Source of the DNA: JAGOGN01 sp036652735
GTDB taxonomy: Bacteria > Bacillota > Clostridia > Lachnospirales > Lachnospiraceae
Length of the DNA stretch: 64,000 bases
Assembly: GCA_036652735.1 (NCBI GenBank)
Contig: JAVVVI010000006.1
Span: 5,321-69,320 of the forward strand
Direction: 5' to 3'
Below, in pieces: positions 7,473-16,360 of the stretch (the first letter of the stretch is position 1; each line of letters opens with the position of its first letter). The position numbers were made by a program, and so were the translations under genes. The notes below the pieces were generated by a model. That model saw only the letters and a program-made list of their open reading frames with translations. It did not search any database and was not told the DNA's origin.

Positions 7473-8003
7473 CTATCGCTCCTCCATATCCTGAACCAGT
7501 TTATCCAGATATGGAACCAGTACGCCAGTTCCGTTGGAAAAGAAATAACGTTCCTCCAGTTCATCCAATCGAAAACTCTTACGGCCACCCTGGCAGCTTC
7601 GATTATAAAATTTCATTAGTTCCATAAAACGCAGATAGTAGAACAAATCCCTTCCCGGAAAATACAGAAGTAAAAAGGCAATCCCATCCTGTTCTTCAAA
7701 TTCTTTCATAAATTGAATTTGATGTTCCTGTATATTTTGAAGTGGAAATGTGTCGGTCCTGCATTCTTTCGCATCGAAGCATACGGGGACACCCTGCACA
7801 ACACCAATATAATCCACCGTACTTTTTTGCTCAAAATAGGCAAGGGTAATATGTCTTGTGGATTTTTCTATTTGAATGGGCGTAATGGGTGTGGGTATTT
7901 TTTGAATCAAAGCCAACTTACTTTCTCTATATTTTTCATTGGAACGATTTACAAACTCTTCTAAAGTTGAGCCCCTAAGGCCTCTTGAATTCCAAGTTGA
8001 CAT
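7473..8003 (-). CDS. recU: Holliday junction resolvase RecU
   Basis: Structure-specific nuclease that resolves Holliday junctions, the Gram-positive counterpart of RuvC. 176 residues, somewhat shorter than the B. subtilis protein (206). Recognisable blocks: GSTLEEFVNRSNEKYRE, IPTPITPIQI, then STVDYIGVVQG and CFDAKECRTDTFPLQNIQEHQI. The catalytic Asp (STVDY) and the xAK motif are present, with Asp (FDAKE) where B. subtilis has Glu. RuvA and RuvB are encoded elsewhere in this window (38.4-40.0 kb), consistent with a RuvAB-RecU resolvasome. Confidence 0.93.
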   Translation of the reverse strand: MSTWNSRGLRGSTLEEFVNRSNEKYRESKLALIQKIPTPITPIQIEKSTRHITLAYFEQKSTVDYIGVVQGVPVCFDAKECRTDTFPLQNIQEHQIQFMKEFEEQDGIAFLLLYFPGRDLFYYLRFMELMKFYNRSCQGGRKSFRLDELEERYFFSNGTGVLVPYLDKLVQDMEER

Positions 8004-8014
8004 AGACGACCTCC

Positions 8015-8977
8015 TTACCGTTCATGCAGAATTTGTGAAAATAATTCCGGTGGTTCACAAAGGATGGTTTTTCCATTGGAAAAAATAATTTGATAGGCAT
8101 GAAGCAGTTGACCGGTAATTCCATACTTTGCATGTAAGGCGCGATTTAACTGACGATCTCCATATTTATCATCTCCAAGCAGCGGATAGCCAAGGAAGGC
8201 CAGATGTCCACGAATCTGGTGTGAGCGCCCGGTTATTAAATGAACATCCAGTAAGGTATAACCGTTTCCATAGGAAATGGGCGTATAACGGGTTTCTATT
8301 TTCTGATAGCCCTCTTTTTCTTCCTTGCAAATGGTTACTTTATTAGCAGTTTCCTCTTTTTTTAAATATGCGGACACATAGGAGGCTTCTTTTACGATTC
8401 CCTTTACAACACAACGGTAATGTTTTTCCAATGTACGGGATTTCAATTCTTCCGCCATCTCCTGCAAGCCTTTTAGTGATTTGCCTGCAATCAAAAGACC
8501 GGAGGTATTGCGATCCAGACGATTGCAAATAGATGGACGAAAGGTTCTAAATTCCTCTGCTGATATTTTTTTACTTTGTAAGAGATAGGCAATCAAATAT
8601 TCATTGGCACTCAGATCGGTATCGTCCGCTTTTTGCGACAGCATGCCTGCCGGTTTATTCAGAACACAGAGATCCTCATCTTCGTAGACAATATCCAGTG
8701 GGGGTAGGGTTAAATTCATAAAAAATGAAAATTCCTTTTCCCCCTCCTGTGCATCCCCCTGTGTGAATTTTACAAATGTATCATCGGAAAGAAAAAACTG
8801 TATCTCATCCCCCTGATTTGTTTGTTCATTTCCACTTGCCTTTTTTCCATTTAATGTGATGTTTTTCTTGCGCAGCATTTTATAAATGAAACTTTTTGAT
8901 GCAAATTTTAACTGTTTTGCCAGAAGTTTGTCAAAACGCTGCCCTGCTTCATTTTTGTTTACTACCAGTAACTTCAT
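8015..8977 (-). CDS. RluA-family pseudouridine synthase with S4 domain
   Basis: Converts uridine to pseudouridine in 23S rRNA (RluC/RluD type). About 320 residues from ATG at 8977 (AAAGGT site). N-terminal S4 RNA-binding domain (AGQRFDKLLAKQL ... FIYKMLRKKNITLNGKK, about 8-60), then the catalytic domain with the family motif NRLDRNTSGLLIAGKS, whose RLD aspartate is catalytic. The C-terminal LITGRSHQIRGHLAFLGYPLLGD block is intact. It overlaps the 3' end of the upstream YgiQ-type gene by 29 nt. The exact target uridine cannot be told from sequence. Confidence 0.92.
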   Translation of the reverse strand: MKLLVVNKNEAGQRFDKLLAKQLKFASKSFIYKMLRKKNITLNGKKASGNEQTNQGDEIQFFLSDDTFVKFTQGDAQEGEKEFSFFMNLTLPPLDIVYEDEDLCVLNKPAGMLSQKADDTDLSANEYLIAYLLQSKKISAEEFRTFRPSICNRLDRNTSGLLIAGKSLKGLQEMAEELKSRTLEKHYRCVVKGIVKEASYVSAYLKKEETANKVTICKEEKEGYQKIETRYTPISYGNGYTLLDVHLITGRSHQIRGHLAFLGYPLLGDDKYGDRQLNRALHAKYGITGQLLHAYQIIFSNGKTILCEPPELFSQILHER

Positions 8978-10811
8978 TTTTTTTACCTTTATTTGCCGAT
9001 TTACTTTTATTTGCAAACGTTCTGGGGGCAATTAAACACTTCCCACCAAAACCAATTAAATCAATACGATCACATTTTTGTAAGGCTTCTTTTACAAGTT
9101 TGTGATTATTGGGATTCCGGTACTGTACCAATGCCCGCTGCATTGCCTTCTCGTGTGGGTTCGTTGCAACATAGACTTCTTCCATTGTACGGGGATCGAG
9201 GCCTGTATAATACATACAGGTGGATAAGGTAGACGGGGTAGGATAAAAATCCTGTACCTGTTCCGGAGATACCTTCAGGTCCCTTAAATATTCAGCCAGG
9301 GCAATTGCATCCGTTAAAGTGGAGCCCGGATGAGAAGACATTAAATATGGAACTAAAAATTGTGGCAAATCAAGCTGCTTATTGGTTTCTTCATAAGATT
9401 TACGAAAACGATCATATACTGCCGCTTCCGGTTTTCCCATTCGCTTTAATACCGGATCGGATATATGTTCCGGTGCAACCTTTAATTGTCCGCTAATATG
9501 GTATTGGCATAATTCCTTTAAAAAAGAAGGGTCTTTATCTGCCAAAAGATAATCATAGCGAATACCGGAACGAATAAATACTTTTTTAACCTTTGGAATT
9601 GCCCGTAATTTTCGCAACAATGCCAGATAGTCCGAATGATCCACTTCCAGTTTACTGCATGGCTTTGGAAATAAACATTGTTTGTCCATACAAGCACCTT
9701 TCGTAAGCTGTTTTTCACAGGCAGGCTGACGAAAATTAGCGGTAGGTCCGCCCACGTCATGTATATATCCTTTGAAGTCCTTATCCTTTGTAAAAAGAGT
9801 GGCCTCTCTTAGGATGGATTCATGACTGCGGCTTTGAATAATTCTTCCCTGATGAAAGGTGAGTGCGCAGAAACTGCAGGCTCCAAAGCAGCCTCTATTA
9901 CTTACAAGGCTGAATTTCACCTCTGTAATTGCCGGTACTCCACCCAGCTTTTTATAAGACGGGTGGTAGGTTCGCTGATAATTAAGATCATACACATCAT
10001 CCATCTCTGTCTGCGTTAATGGCAGAGCAGGCGGATTCTGTACAACAAATAAATGTTCTTCATATTGCTCTGCCAGCGTCTTTGCTGTAAACGGATCGGT
10101 ATTACGATATTGTGTATAAAAACTTTCCGCATATGTTCGTTTGGAACTTTTTGTCTGGTCAAAGGTGGGTAGCACCACACAATTATATAAATCCTCAATG
10201 GATTTTGTTCGATACACACTTCCTTTAATATAGGTTAAGTCCGAGACTGCAATGCCACTCTTAAGTCCCTCGGCAACTTCAAGAATACTATGCTCTCCCA
10301 TTCCATACAGTAATAAATCCGCACCACTGTCTAAAAGAAGGGAACGTTTCATCTTATTGGACCAATAATCGTAATGGGCAAGCCTGCGTAAGCTGGCTTC
10401 AATACCACCAACAATAATGGGGGTGTGTTTGTAGGTTTTACGTATTAAATTACTATAGACAACCGTTGCATAATCCGGTCTTTTTCCAACCACACCACCG
10501 GGAGAAAAGGAATCGGTCTGGCGATGCTTTTTGGATACGGAATAATGATTCACCATGGAATCCATATTTCCGGAAGTAACTAAAAAGCCCAGTTTGGGTT
10601 CTCCAAAACAGGTAATACTGTCATCTTTTGTCCAATCCGGCTGTGAGATAATGGCAATGGAATAACCATAGGATTCCAAGAGACGGCTTATAATGGCGGC
10701 ACCAAAAGACGGGTGATCCACATAGGCATCTCCAATTACATATACAAAGTCATACGTGATGGACTTCTTTGTATCATCAGTTCCATTTAGGGGCAGAAAA
10801 TCATTGGCCAT
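8949..10811 (-). CDS. YgiQ family radical-SAM protein (UPF0313)
   Basis: Radical-SAM protein of unknown substrate, about 620 residues. N-terminal region about 1-290 (FVYVIGDAYVDHPSFGAAIISRLLE); the [4Fe-4S] motif is Cys308, Cys312, Cys315 (SNRGCFGACSFCALTFHQGR); the C-terminal DUF3362-like part ends in a lysine-rich tail. ATG at 10811 is preferred over 10817 because GGAG would directly abut the latter. It lies between two pseudouridine synthase genes, so an RNA-modification role is possible, but that is inference. Confidence 0.92.
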   Translation of the reverse strand: MANDFLPLNGTDDTKKSITYDFVYVIGDAYVDHPSFGAAIISRLLESYGYSIAIISQPDWTKDDSITCFGEPKLGFLVTSGNMDSMVNHYSVSKKHRQTDSFSPGGVVGKRPDYATVVYSNLIRKTYKHTPIIVGGIEASLRRLAHYDYWSNKMKRSLLLDSGADLLLYGMGEHSILEVAEGLKSGIAVSDLTYIKGSVYRTKSIEDLYNCVVLPTFDQTKSSKRTYAESFYTQYRNTDPFTAKTLAEQYEEHLFVVQNPPALPLTQTEMDDVYDLNYQRTYHPSYKKLGGVPAITEVKFSLVSNRGCFGACSFCALTFHQGRIIQSRSHESILREATLFTKDKDFKGYIHDVGGPTANFRQPACEKQLTKGACMDKQCLFPKPCSKLEVDHSDYLALLRKLRAIPKVKKVFIRSGIRYDYLLADKDPSFLKELCQYHISGQLKVAPEHISDPVLKRMGKPEAAVYDRFRKSYEETNKQLDLPQFLVPYLMSSHPGSTLTDAIALAEYLRDLKVSPEQVQDFYPTPSTLSTCMYYTGLDPRTMEEVYVATNPHEKAMQRALVQYRNPNNHKLVKEALQKCDRIDLIGFGGKCLIAPRTFANKSKSANKGKKNEVTGSKQK

Positions 10812-10834
10812 TGACATCTCCTTATCGTTACCTT

Positions 10835-11551
10835 CTATTGTTGTCGGCAGGTTAATAAAGCTTTTTCTTCTTTGGTTATACTTCGGTATTCACCGGGAGA
10901 CAACCCGCTATCCAGCTTTAATTCTCCCATTTGGATTCGTTTTAAATAAAGTACTTTCTTTCCAAGTGCAGCAAACATTCGCTTTACCTGATGAAATTTC
11001 CCCTCTGTAATGGTAAGGGTTGCTTTTGAAACAGTTCCGGATACCAGAATATCCAATTGTGCAGGCTTGGAAGGCTTCGCTTCCCCATAAGACAATCCCT
11101 TTGCCATGGCTTGTATGTCTTCCTCTCCTAAAGTTCCGGACACCTCTGCATAATAGGTCTTTGGAATATGCTTTGTGGGGGATAAAAGCTCATGGGCAAA
11201 GGCACCATCATCGGTTAAAATCAACAGCCCTTCTGTGTCAAGATCCAATCGTCCCACCGGAAAAAGTTCATGGGTGGTGGGGATATAATCACACACTGTT
11301 TTATACTGTCGATCCTTCGTTGCACTTACGCAGCCCTTGGGTTTATAAAACATATAATACAAATAAGGTTCATACGAGAGCAGTTGTTGGTCCAAACAAA
11401 TGGATTGTTGCTCCGGATCAATTTTATCTTCCGGCTGACAAACATAACTTCCATCACAGGTCAGTCTTTTTGCCCGTATTATTTTTTTGGCTTCACTTCT
11501 GGTACAGATTTTAAGCTGGGATAGGAACTTATCTGCTCTCATTTTTGCCAT
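10835..11551 (-). CDS. RsuA/RluB-family pseudouridine synthase
   Basis: rRNA pseudouridine synthase. 238 residues with an N-terminal S4 domain (MRADKFLSQLKICTRSEAKKII), then YYMFYKPKGCVSA and the catalytic motif PVGRLDLDTEGLLILTDDG. The C-terminus GKFHQVKRMFAALGKKVLYLKRI is characteristic. It is closest to RsuA, which makes pseudouridine 516 in 16S rRNA, but RluB/RluE-type specificity cannot be excluded. Start could be ATG at 11551 or 11542. It follows the M23 peptidase gene after 3 nt, and both belong to a minus-strand run from pepD. Confidence 0.9.
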   Translation of the reverse strand: MAKMRADKFLSQLKICTRSEAKKIIRAKRLTCDGSYVCQPEDKIDPEQQSICLDQQLLSYEPYLYYMFYKPKGCVSATKDRQYKTVCDYIPTTHELFPVGRLDLDTEGLLILTDDGAFAHELLSPTKHIPKTYYAEVSGTLGEEDIQAMAKGLSYGEAKPSKPAQLDILVSGTVSKATLTITEGKFHQVKRMFAALGKKVLYLKRIQMGELKLDSGLSPGEYRSITKEEKALLTCRQQ

Positions 11552-11554
11552 ATA

Positions 11555-12211
11555 TTATTCACTCACTTTAATTTTATTGTCCTGAAGTTCTTTTAGCATC
11601 CAGTAGGGATTAATACTGGTTTCTTTTTGATGAATGGTTAGATATACCCCAAGATGCAAATGTACCGGGAATTGTCCAACCGTTCCCTCAATCTCACTGT
11701 AACCGGTATCCCCCATAAATCCCAATAGCATACCTGCGGTTATGGAATCCCCCACCTGAAAATCGGAGGCATAGTCCGATAAATGTGCATAATAAAAATA
11801 CACACCATGTGGCGAACGAATTCCAATTCGATAGCCGCCTAGTTTTAGCCATCCTATGTTCTCAATGGTTCCATGAGAGATACTTACAACCGGTGTATAG
11901 CCCCGCTCTTCCCTCTGTGGCATAAGATCACAGCCTTCATGCCCACGGGTTCCACCAACGGTACGTTCTGCCATCCACGAATTTTCATAGGTTACCTCAT
12001 AGGCTTCATGAGAACTGGATGCCGGTACAGGAAAATAAATAGCATCCTGCCACACAGCATCCAGAAGGTTACAATTTAAACTGGGGTCTGCTTTTTCACG
12101 AATGGTATCAAACGAAAGCTTTTCTGTTAGCATAGTATGTGTAAGAAAATTACAAAAAAAGCTAATCGCAGTTACAATACAGATCCGTTCCATGATTCGG
12201 CCGAGTTTCAA
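11555..12211 (-). CDS. M23 family metallopeptidase, membrane-anchored or secreted
   Basis: Probable zinc peptidase acting on cell-wall peptide cross-links. 218 residues from TTG at 12211; ATG at 12193 is an alternative, and neither has a strong ribosome site. An N-terminal hydrophobic segment (ICIVTAISFFCNFL) acts as signal or anchor. LytM zinc ligands are present: HxxxD in RGHEGCDLM (about 108-112) and HxH in PVHLHLGVY, with YYAHLSD between them. The conserved ligands suggest an active enzyme rather than an EnvC/NlpD-like activator. Target and timing are unknown; it lies 6 nt after pepD. Confidence 0.85.
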   Translation of the reverse strand: MKLGRIMERICIVTAISFFCNFLTHTMLTEKLSFDTIREKADPSLNCNLLDAVWQDAIYFPVPASSSHEAYEVTYENSWMAERTVGGTRGHEGCDLMPQREERGYTPVVSISHGTIENIGWLKLGGYRIGIRSPHGVYFYYAHLSDYASDFQVGDSITAGMLLGFMGDTGYSEIEGTVGQFPVHLHLGVYLTIHQKETSINPYWMLKELQDNKIKVSE

Positions 12212-12217
12212 ACGCTC

Positions 12218-13669
12218 TTATTTTGCTCTCTTTAAATATTCTACCAGTAAGTCCCAATACCGTTTGGTAGAAGCAATACTTAATCGTTCCTGTGGAGTAT
12301 GAATGTCAAGATTCTTAGGTCCAAAGGAAACGGCGTCCAGTCCTTCTATTTTTCCGGATAAAAATCCACATTCCAGTCCTGCATGAATGGCTGTGATTTG
12401 TGGCTCTTCCTGAAATAAATCTCTGTATACGTCTGCGATGACGGTTCGAACTTTGGACTCTTCTTTATATTCCCATGCCGGATAATCTCCACTGATTTCA
12501 ACACTTCCGCCTAAAAATTCTGCAAGGAAGGTTAATTTATCTGCAACATCATATTTTCTGGACTGTACGCTGCTGCGAATAGAGAAGGACAAAAGGAATT
12601 CGGTATCATTTAACTTCATAATGCCGGGATTTAAGGAGGTCTCTACCAGTCCCGGTATTGTGATACTCATATGCTGTACACCAAATGGCATCTCTCTTAA
12701 AAAGAATAGAATCTTTGTCTGTGTTGTTTTATCAAGTGCAGCTCTTGCACCAATTTCTTTTTTGGTTAAGGACAGGGTAATGGCACTGTCTGTTGCCTTA
12801 TATTCTTTCTTAAGAATTGCTTCGAAGGTATGGAGGGTCTCCATCACTTCTTCAACGGCAGTGGATTCTTCAATTACAAGCTCACATATGGACTGTCTGG
12901 TAATTGCATTATCTTTTTGTCCTCCTTGAAGCGTAACAATGGAAAACTCCTGTCGATCTTCCAGATATTTTAACACACGCCCCATAACCTGATTGGCACT
13001 GGCACGTTCTTTATTAATTTCAGAACCGGAATGACCACCGAATAAACCATGTACCTTTAGTTCACAAACGGTTCCGGTAGCAAGTTTTCTGGTTACCGGT
13101 AGGGTAACATGAAAGCCCATACCGCCGGCACAGCTTGTTAAAATCACACCTTCTTCATCGGAATCAATATTTAATAATTTCTTTCCGGTAATAGGGGTAA
13201 GATCAATGCCCTGTACTCCTTCCATACCGGTTTCTTCATCCACCGTGAAGATTACTTCCAGTCTTGGATGCTGTAATTCATTGGAATCCAGGATTGCCAA
13301 TGCATATGCAACTGCAATTCCATCATCCCCACCTAATGTAGTTCCTCTTGCTTTTAAGAACTCTCCATCTACATATAAATCCAGACCATCTTTTTCAAAG
13401 TCAATGGTAACGCCTTCGTCTTTTTCACAAACCATATCTAAATGACCCTGAATAATAACAGGATCCGACTGTTCGTAACCGGCAGTCGCCTCTTTAATAA
13501 TAATCACATTATTTAAGTCATCCTGGTAGTACTCCAGATTTCTTGTTTTAGCAAATGAGGTACAAAAATCACTAATCCGTTTTGTATCACCGGAACCATG
13601 TGGAATCTTGCATAGTTCTTCAAAGTAATGAAATACATTTTCCGGCTGTAAGTTTAAACTGTTTTTCAT
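12218..13669 (-). CDS. pepD: Aminoacyl-histidine dipeptidase (M20 family, PepD)
   Basis: Cytosolic metallodipeptidase that hydrolyses Xaa-His and other dipeptides. 483 residues, the PepD length. Metal and catalytic motifs: IIQGHLDMVCEKDEG (His and following Asp), TTLGGDDGIAVAYALAI (bridging Asp) and TVDEETGMEGVQG (Glu-Glu). The lid domain lies in the middle and a His ligand near the C-terminus (SFGPKNLDIHTPQE). ATG at 13669 has AAGGAGG at ideal spacing. Divergent from the ylbJ-like gene across 56 nt. Confidence 0.95.
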   Translation of the reverse strand: MKNSLNLQPENVFHYFEELCKIPHGSGDTKRISDFCTSFAKTRNLEYYQDDLNNVIIIKEATAGYEQSDPVIIQGHLDMVCEKDEGVTIDFEKDGLDLYVDGEFLKARGTTLGGDDGIAVAYALAILDSNELQHPRLEVIFTVDEETGMEGVQGIDLTPITGKKLLNIDSDEEGVILTSCAGGMGFHVTLPVTRKLATGTVCELKVHGLFGGHSGSEINKERASANQVMGRVLKYLEDRQEFSIVTLQGGQKDNAITRQSICELVIEESTAVEEVMETLHTFEAILKKEYKATDSAITLSLTKKEIGARAALDKTTQTKILFFLREMPFGVQHMSITIPGLVETSLNPGIMKLNDTEFLLSFSIRSSVQSRKYDVADKLTFLAEFLGGSVEISGDYPAWEYKEESKVRTVIADVYRDLFQEEPQITAIHAGLECGFLSGKIEGLDAVSFGPKNLDIHTPQERLSIASTKRYWDLLVEYLKRAK

Positions 13670-13725
13670 ACAATAACCTCCTTATGCACTAGGCATATTC
13701 ATTTTATTTTAAAATATAATGAATT

Positions 13726-14661
13726 ATGAAAAGAAAATTAACCATCTTCATTATATTTTTAATCTTAATATATTTGCTCAGTTGTCCACAACATGCGTAT
13801 TTCTACGCAAAAGATGGGATTTTATTATGGTACAGTAAAATTCTTCCAACCTTGCTTCCCTTTACAATTCTTATGAATATTATACTTCCCCTTGGAATCT
13901 TAAATCCTCTTTGTAATGGTCTGGAGAAAAAATTAAAAAGAATACTTCCCATCAGTGTCTATGGATGGTATGTTTTCTTTTGCGGATATCTATTTGGTTT
14001 TCCAATGGGGGCAAAAGTCACTGCGGACTTGGTTCATCAAAAGAAACTCTCCATTGCGGAAGGTAATATTCTGGGCAGTTCCTGTAATCAATTTGGCCCC
14101 ATGTTCATTAGCAGTTATATCATGACACAATCCCTGCATTGCAGTTTTTATATGATTCCCGGATTTGTTATTTTATATGGTTCATCCCTGGTTGTAATGA
14201 TTGCTCAATTTCTTATCTTACACAATCCCAGTACCCCCCAAAAGCGTAATCCAATACGACCGGTTTCAAAACAGTCCCTTACTTTCCAAATTTTGGATGG
14301 GGCCATTATGAATGGATTTGAACTTATGCTAAAACTATGTGGTTATATCGTTATTTTTTCCTTGCTTTCCGGCATGATTAGTGCACTTCCTGACTTTGGT
14401 ACTTATGTTGGTGAAGCAGCCACCGGCTTGTTGGAAGTAACAAATGGTATTCATGCCATAACCTCCACCAACCTTGCTTTTTCTGAAAAATTTATCTTCT
14501 GTCTTGGAATAACGTCCTTTGGTGGACTTTCAGGTTTGGCACAAACGGCCTCTTTTTATAAAAAAAGTGGATTGTCCATATGTTATTACTGCTGCGTAAA
14601 AATTGCAAACGGAGTCCTCACTGTTTTATTCAGCATCTTCTTCTTATCCCTGGTTTCCTAA
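13726..14661 (+). CDS. ylbJ: YlbJ-like nucleoside-recognition (Gate) domain membrane protein
   Basis: Integral membrane protein related to B. subtilis YlbJ, which is needed for normal spore formation. 311 residues with about eight hydrophobic segments. Two Gate-like repeats are seen: LPTLLPFTILMN with GYLFGFPMGAKVTADLVHQKK, and a second one near 240-290 (GITSFGGLSGLAQT). In B. subtilis ylbJ lies next to rsmD (ylbH) and coaD (ylbI), both close by here, which supports the call. It is the only plus-strand gene in the first 23 kb. No Shine-Dalgarno precedes ATG 13726. It converges on the next gene with a 1-nt gap and no terminator. Confidence 0.75.
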   Translation: MKRKLTIFIIFLILIYLLSCPQHAYFYAKDGILLWYSKILPTLLPFTILMNIILPLGILNPLCNGLEKKLKRILPISVYGWYVFFCGYLFGFPMGAKVTADLVHQKKLSIAEGNILGSSCNQFGPMFISSYIMTQSLHCSFYMIPGFVILYGSSLVVMIAQFLILHNPSTPQKRNPIRPVSKQSLTFQILDGAIMNGFELMLKLCGYIVIFSLLSGMISALPDFGTYVGEAATGLLEVTNGIHAITSTNLAFSEKFIFCLGITSFGGLSGLAQTASFYKKSGLSICYYCCVKIANGVLTVLFSIFFLSLVS

Positions 14662-14662
14662 A

Positions 14663-15295
14663 CTATTTTTCGCTTCCTTCTGTGTCAAATTCTATCATTG
14701 CAGCTTCGTCATAGTCACGATTTTCCTGACTGTCTTCTGCTTCCTGGGCATCTAATTCCGCAGGGGATAATTCGGTTCTGTTTGCATCCACAATATCATA
14801 ACAATGCTGAAGGTTTGTATAGAAATTATCAAATTTTGCCCTGGAGGTCTCCATTGTGGTGCTTATAATGCTCTCCATATTATTCAACATATCATCGGTA
14901 TAACTAATGGACGCCATACGGATATTGTTGGCATCGGTGGTGGCATTGTCCAGTATCTCCTGTGCCTGATTGGTTGCGATTAATACAACTTCATTTGCCT
15001 GTGCATAGGCCTGCTGCATAATTTGATGCTCACTTACCAGTTCGGTTGTGTGAATCTGTGCTTCCGCAATAACGGCCTCTGCCTTTGCTTGCGCATCTGC
15101 CATAATTGCTTCTTTATTACTGATAATTTTCTGATATTTTTTGATTTCCTCAGGAGTTTTAAGTTTCAATTCCGTTAAGAGTTCTTCCAGCTCATCTTTA
15201 TTTACAACAATTTTTGTATTGGATAATGGATAAAATTTGCAGCTGTCAATATAATCTTCAATCTCTTCGATGATCTGTTCCATTCTACTTATCAT
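14663..15295 (-). CDS. DivIVA/ATPase-subunit-E-like coiled-coil protein
   Basis: Function unknown. About 210 residues from ATG at 15295 (AAGGAG site), overlapping the coaD end by 11 nt. N-terminal short helix and linker (1-40, MEQIIEEIEDYIDSCKF), then a long alanine- and glutamate-rich coiled coil (about 60-150: AQAKAEAVIAEAQ, ANEVVLIATNQAQEIL), and an acidic tail rich in Asp and Glu. The shape resembles DivIVA-like or V-ATPase subunit E-like proteins, which many Clostridia carry beside coaD. A role in cell-pole, division or membrane organisation is a guess. Confidence 0.7.
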   Translation of the reverse strand: MISRMEQIIEEIEDYIDSCKFYPLSNTKIVVNKDELEELLTELKLKTPEEIKKYQKIISNKEAIMADAQAKAEAVIAEAQIHTTELVSEHQIMQQAYAQANEVVLIATNQAQEILDNATTDANNIRMASISYTDDMLNNMESIISTTMETSRAKFDNFYTNLQHCYDIVDANRTELSPAELDAQEAEDSQENRDYDEAAMIEFDTEGSEK

Positions 15296-15797
15296 TTTTA
15301 TTACACTCCTTATCTCTTGAACTATTAAATTTTTCATAAATATTATTAACTATCCTACTGGGTACAAAACGGGAAATATCACCGCCATAGGATGCTACTT
15401 CACGAACAATGGTAGAGCTAAGATACGCATATTCCAAATTAGTTGTAAAAAATACCGTATCTACGTCCGGATTGACAACACGGTTTGTCTGTGCAATTTG
15501 TAATTCATAGTCAAAATCCGTAACTGCCCGAAGTCCCCTAATTATAAAATTTATATTATTTTGTCTTGCATAATCAACTAAAAGACCTTCAAAAGAATCT
15601 ACTTTTACATTTGGAAATTCAACCATAATCTCCTCTAACATACTAACACGTTCCTCTACAGAAAACAACGGAATTTTCGTGCTGTTGCGTAGTACACCAA
15701 CGATTAATTCATCCACCATTTTGGATGAACGTTTAATAATATCCATATGACCATTTGTAATTGGATCAAAGCTTCCCGGATAGATTGCTCGTATCAT
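15285..15797 (-). CDS. coaD: Phosphopantetheine adenylyltransferase
   Basis: Penultimate step of coenzyme A synthesis: ATP plus 4'-phosphopantetheine gives dephospho-CoA. 170 residues. The nucleotidyltransferase TxGH-type motif is in YPGSFDPITNGH (about 6-17), and the ISSTxxRE motif is LSSTIVREVASYGGDISRFVP. It overlaps the upstream rsmD by 4 nt (ATGA), the classic rsmD-coaD pair of Firmicutes. Confidence 0.97.
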   Translation of the reverse strand: MIRAIYPGSFDPITNGHMDIIKRSSKMVDELIVGVLRNSTKIPLFSVEERVSMLEEIMVEFPNVKVDSFEGLLVDYARQNNINFIIRGLRAVTDFDYELQIAQTNRVVNPDVDTVFFTTNLEYAYLSSTIVREVASYGGDISRFVPSRIVNNIYEKFNSSRDKECNKNDK

Positions 15798-16360
15798 TTG
15801 TTCTCTCCTACCATGCGCTGAATAAAAACATGTGCATTTGTTTTGTATTTTTTGTATCGTACCTGACAGAACCCCAATTCCTCAAGATAATCAAGTGGAT
15901 TCTCAATAGCGGTTTCAACAATGATGGTTGTATCACAATCCACAAAGGATGCCTTGGACAAAATCGTAAGAACCTTACGATACAGGTCCTGGTGATAGGG
16001 GGGATCCAGAAAGATATAATCATAACCACGCTCACCCTGCATTCGATTTAGTGCTGTTGGTACGTCTCCCTCTATAAGCCTGCATTGATTTTCAAAACCG
16101 GTAAATGCAATATTTTCCCGAATACAGGCAATTGCTTCTTTGTTCTTCTCAATAAAAGTAGCCGATTTTGCACCACGGCTCACTGCCTCTAAACCAATTG
16201 CACCACTTCCACTAAATAAATCAAGGAAATTGGTATCACAAATCGTTGGCGAAAGAATGTTAAACAACGTCTCTTTTATGCGATCCGTGGTTGGTCTGGT
16301 ATCCAGTCCACTTGGAGATTTCAGTGGAAGGCTTCGGGCTGTTCCTGCTATAATTCGCAT
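15794..16360 (-). CDS. rsmD: 16S rRNA (guanine966-N2)-methyltransferase RsmD
   Basis: SAM-dependent methyltransferase of 16S rRNA. 188 residues. It begins MRIIAGTARSLPLKSP and TRPTTDRIKETLFNIL, the family signature; the SAM site is FLDLFSGSGAIGLEAVSRGA and the catalytic motif DPPY occurs in YIFLDPPYHQD. It overlaps cinA upstream by 13 nt and coaD downstream by 4 nt, so all three are translationally coupled. Confidence 0.96.
   Translation of the reverse strand: MRIIAGTARSLPLKSPSGLDTRPTTDRIKETLFNILSPTICDTNFLDLFSGSGAIGLEAVSRGAKSATFIEKNKEAIACIRENIAFTGFENQCRLIEGDVPTALNRMQGERGYDYIFLDPPYHQDLYRKVLTILSKASFVDCDTTIIVETAIENPLDYLEELGFCQVRYKKYKTNAHVFIQRMVGENK

Noticed and set aside
7256..7627. 123-codon plus-strand ORF across the hisIE-recU junction
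   Set aside because: Antisense to two well-supported genes, without a start signal or domain.
11020..11514. 164-codon plus-strand ORF opposite the RsuA-type gene
   Set aside because: No recognisable motif; it lies antisense to a well-supported pseudouridine synthase.
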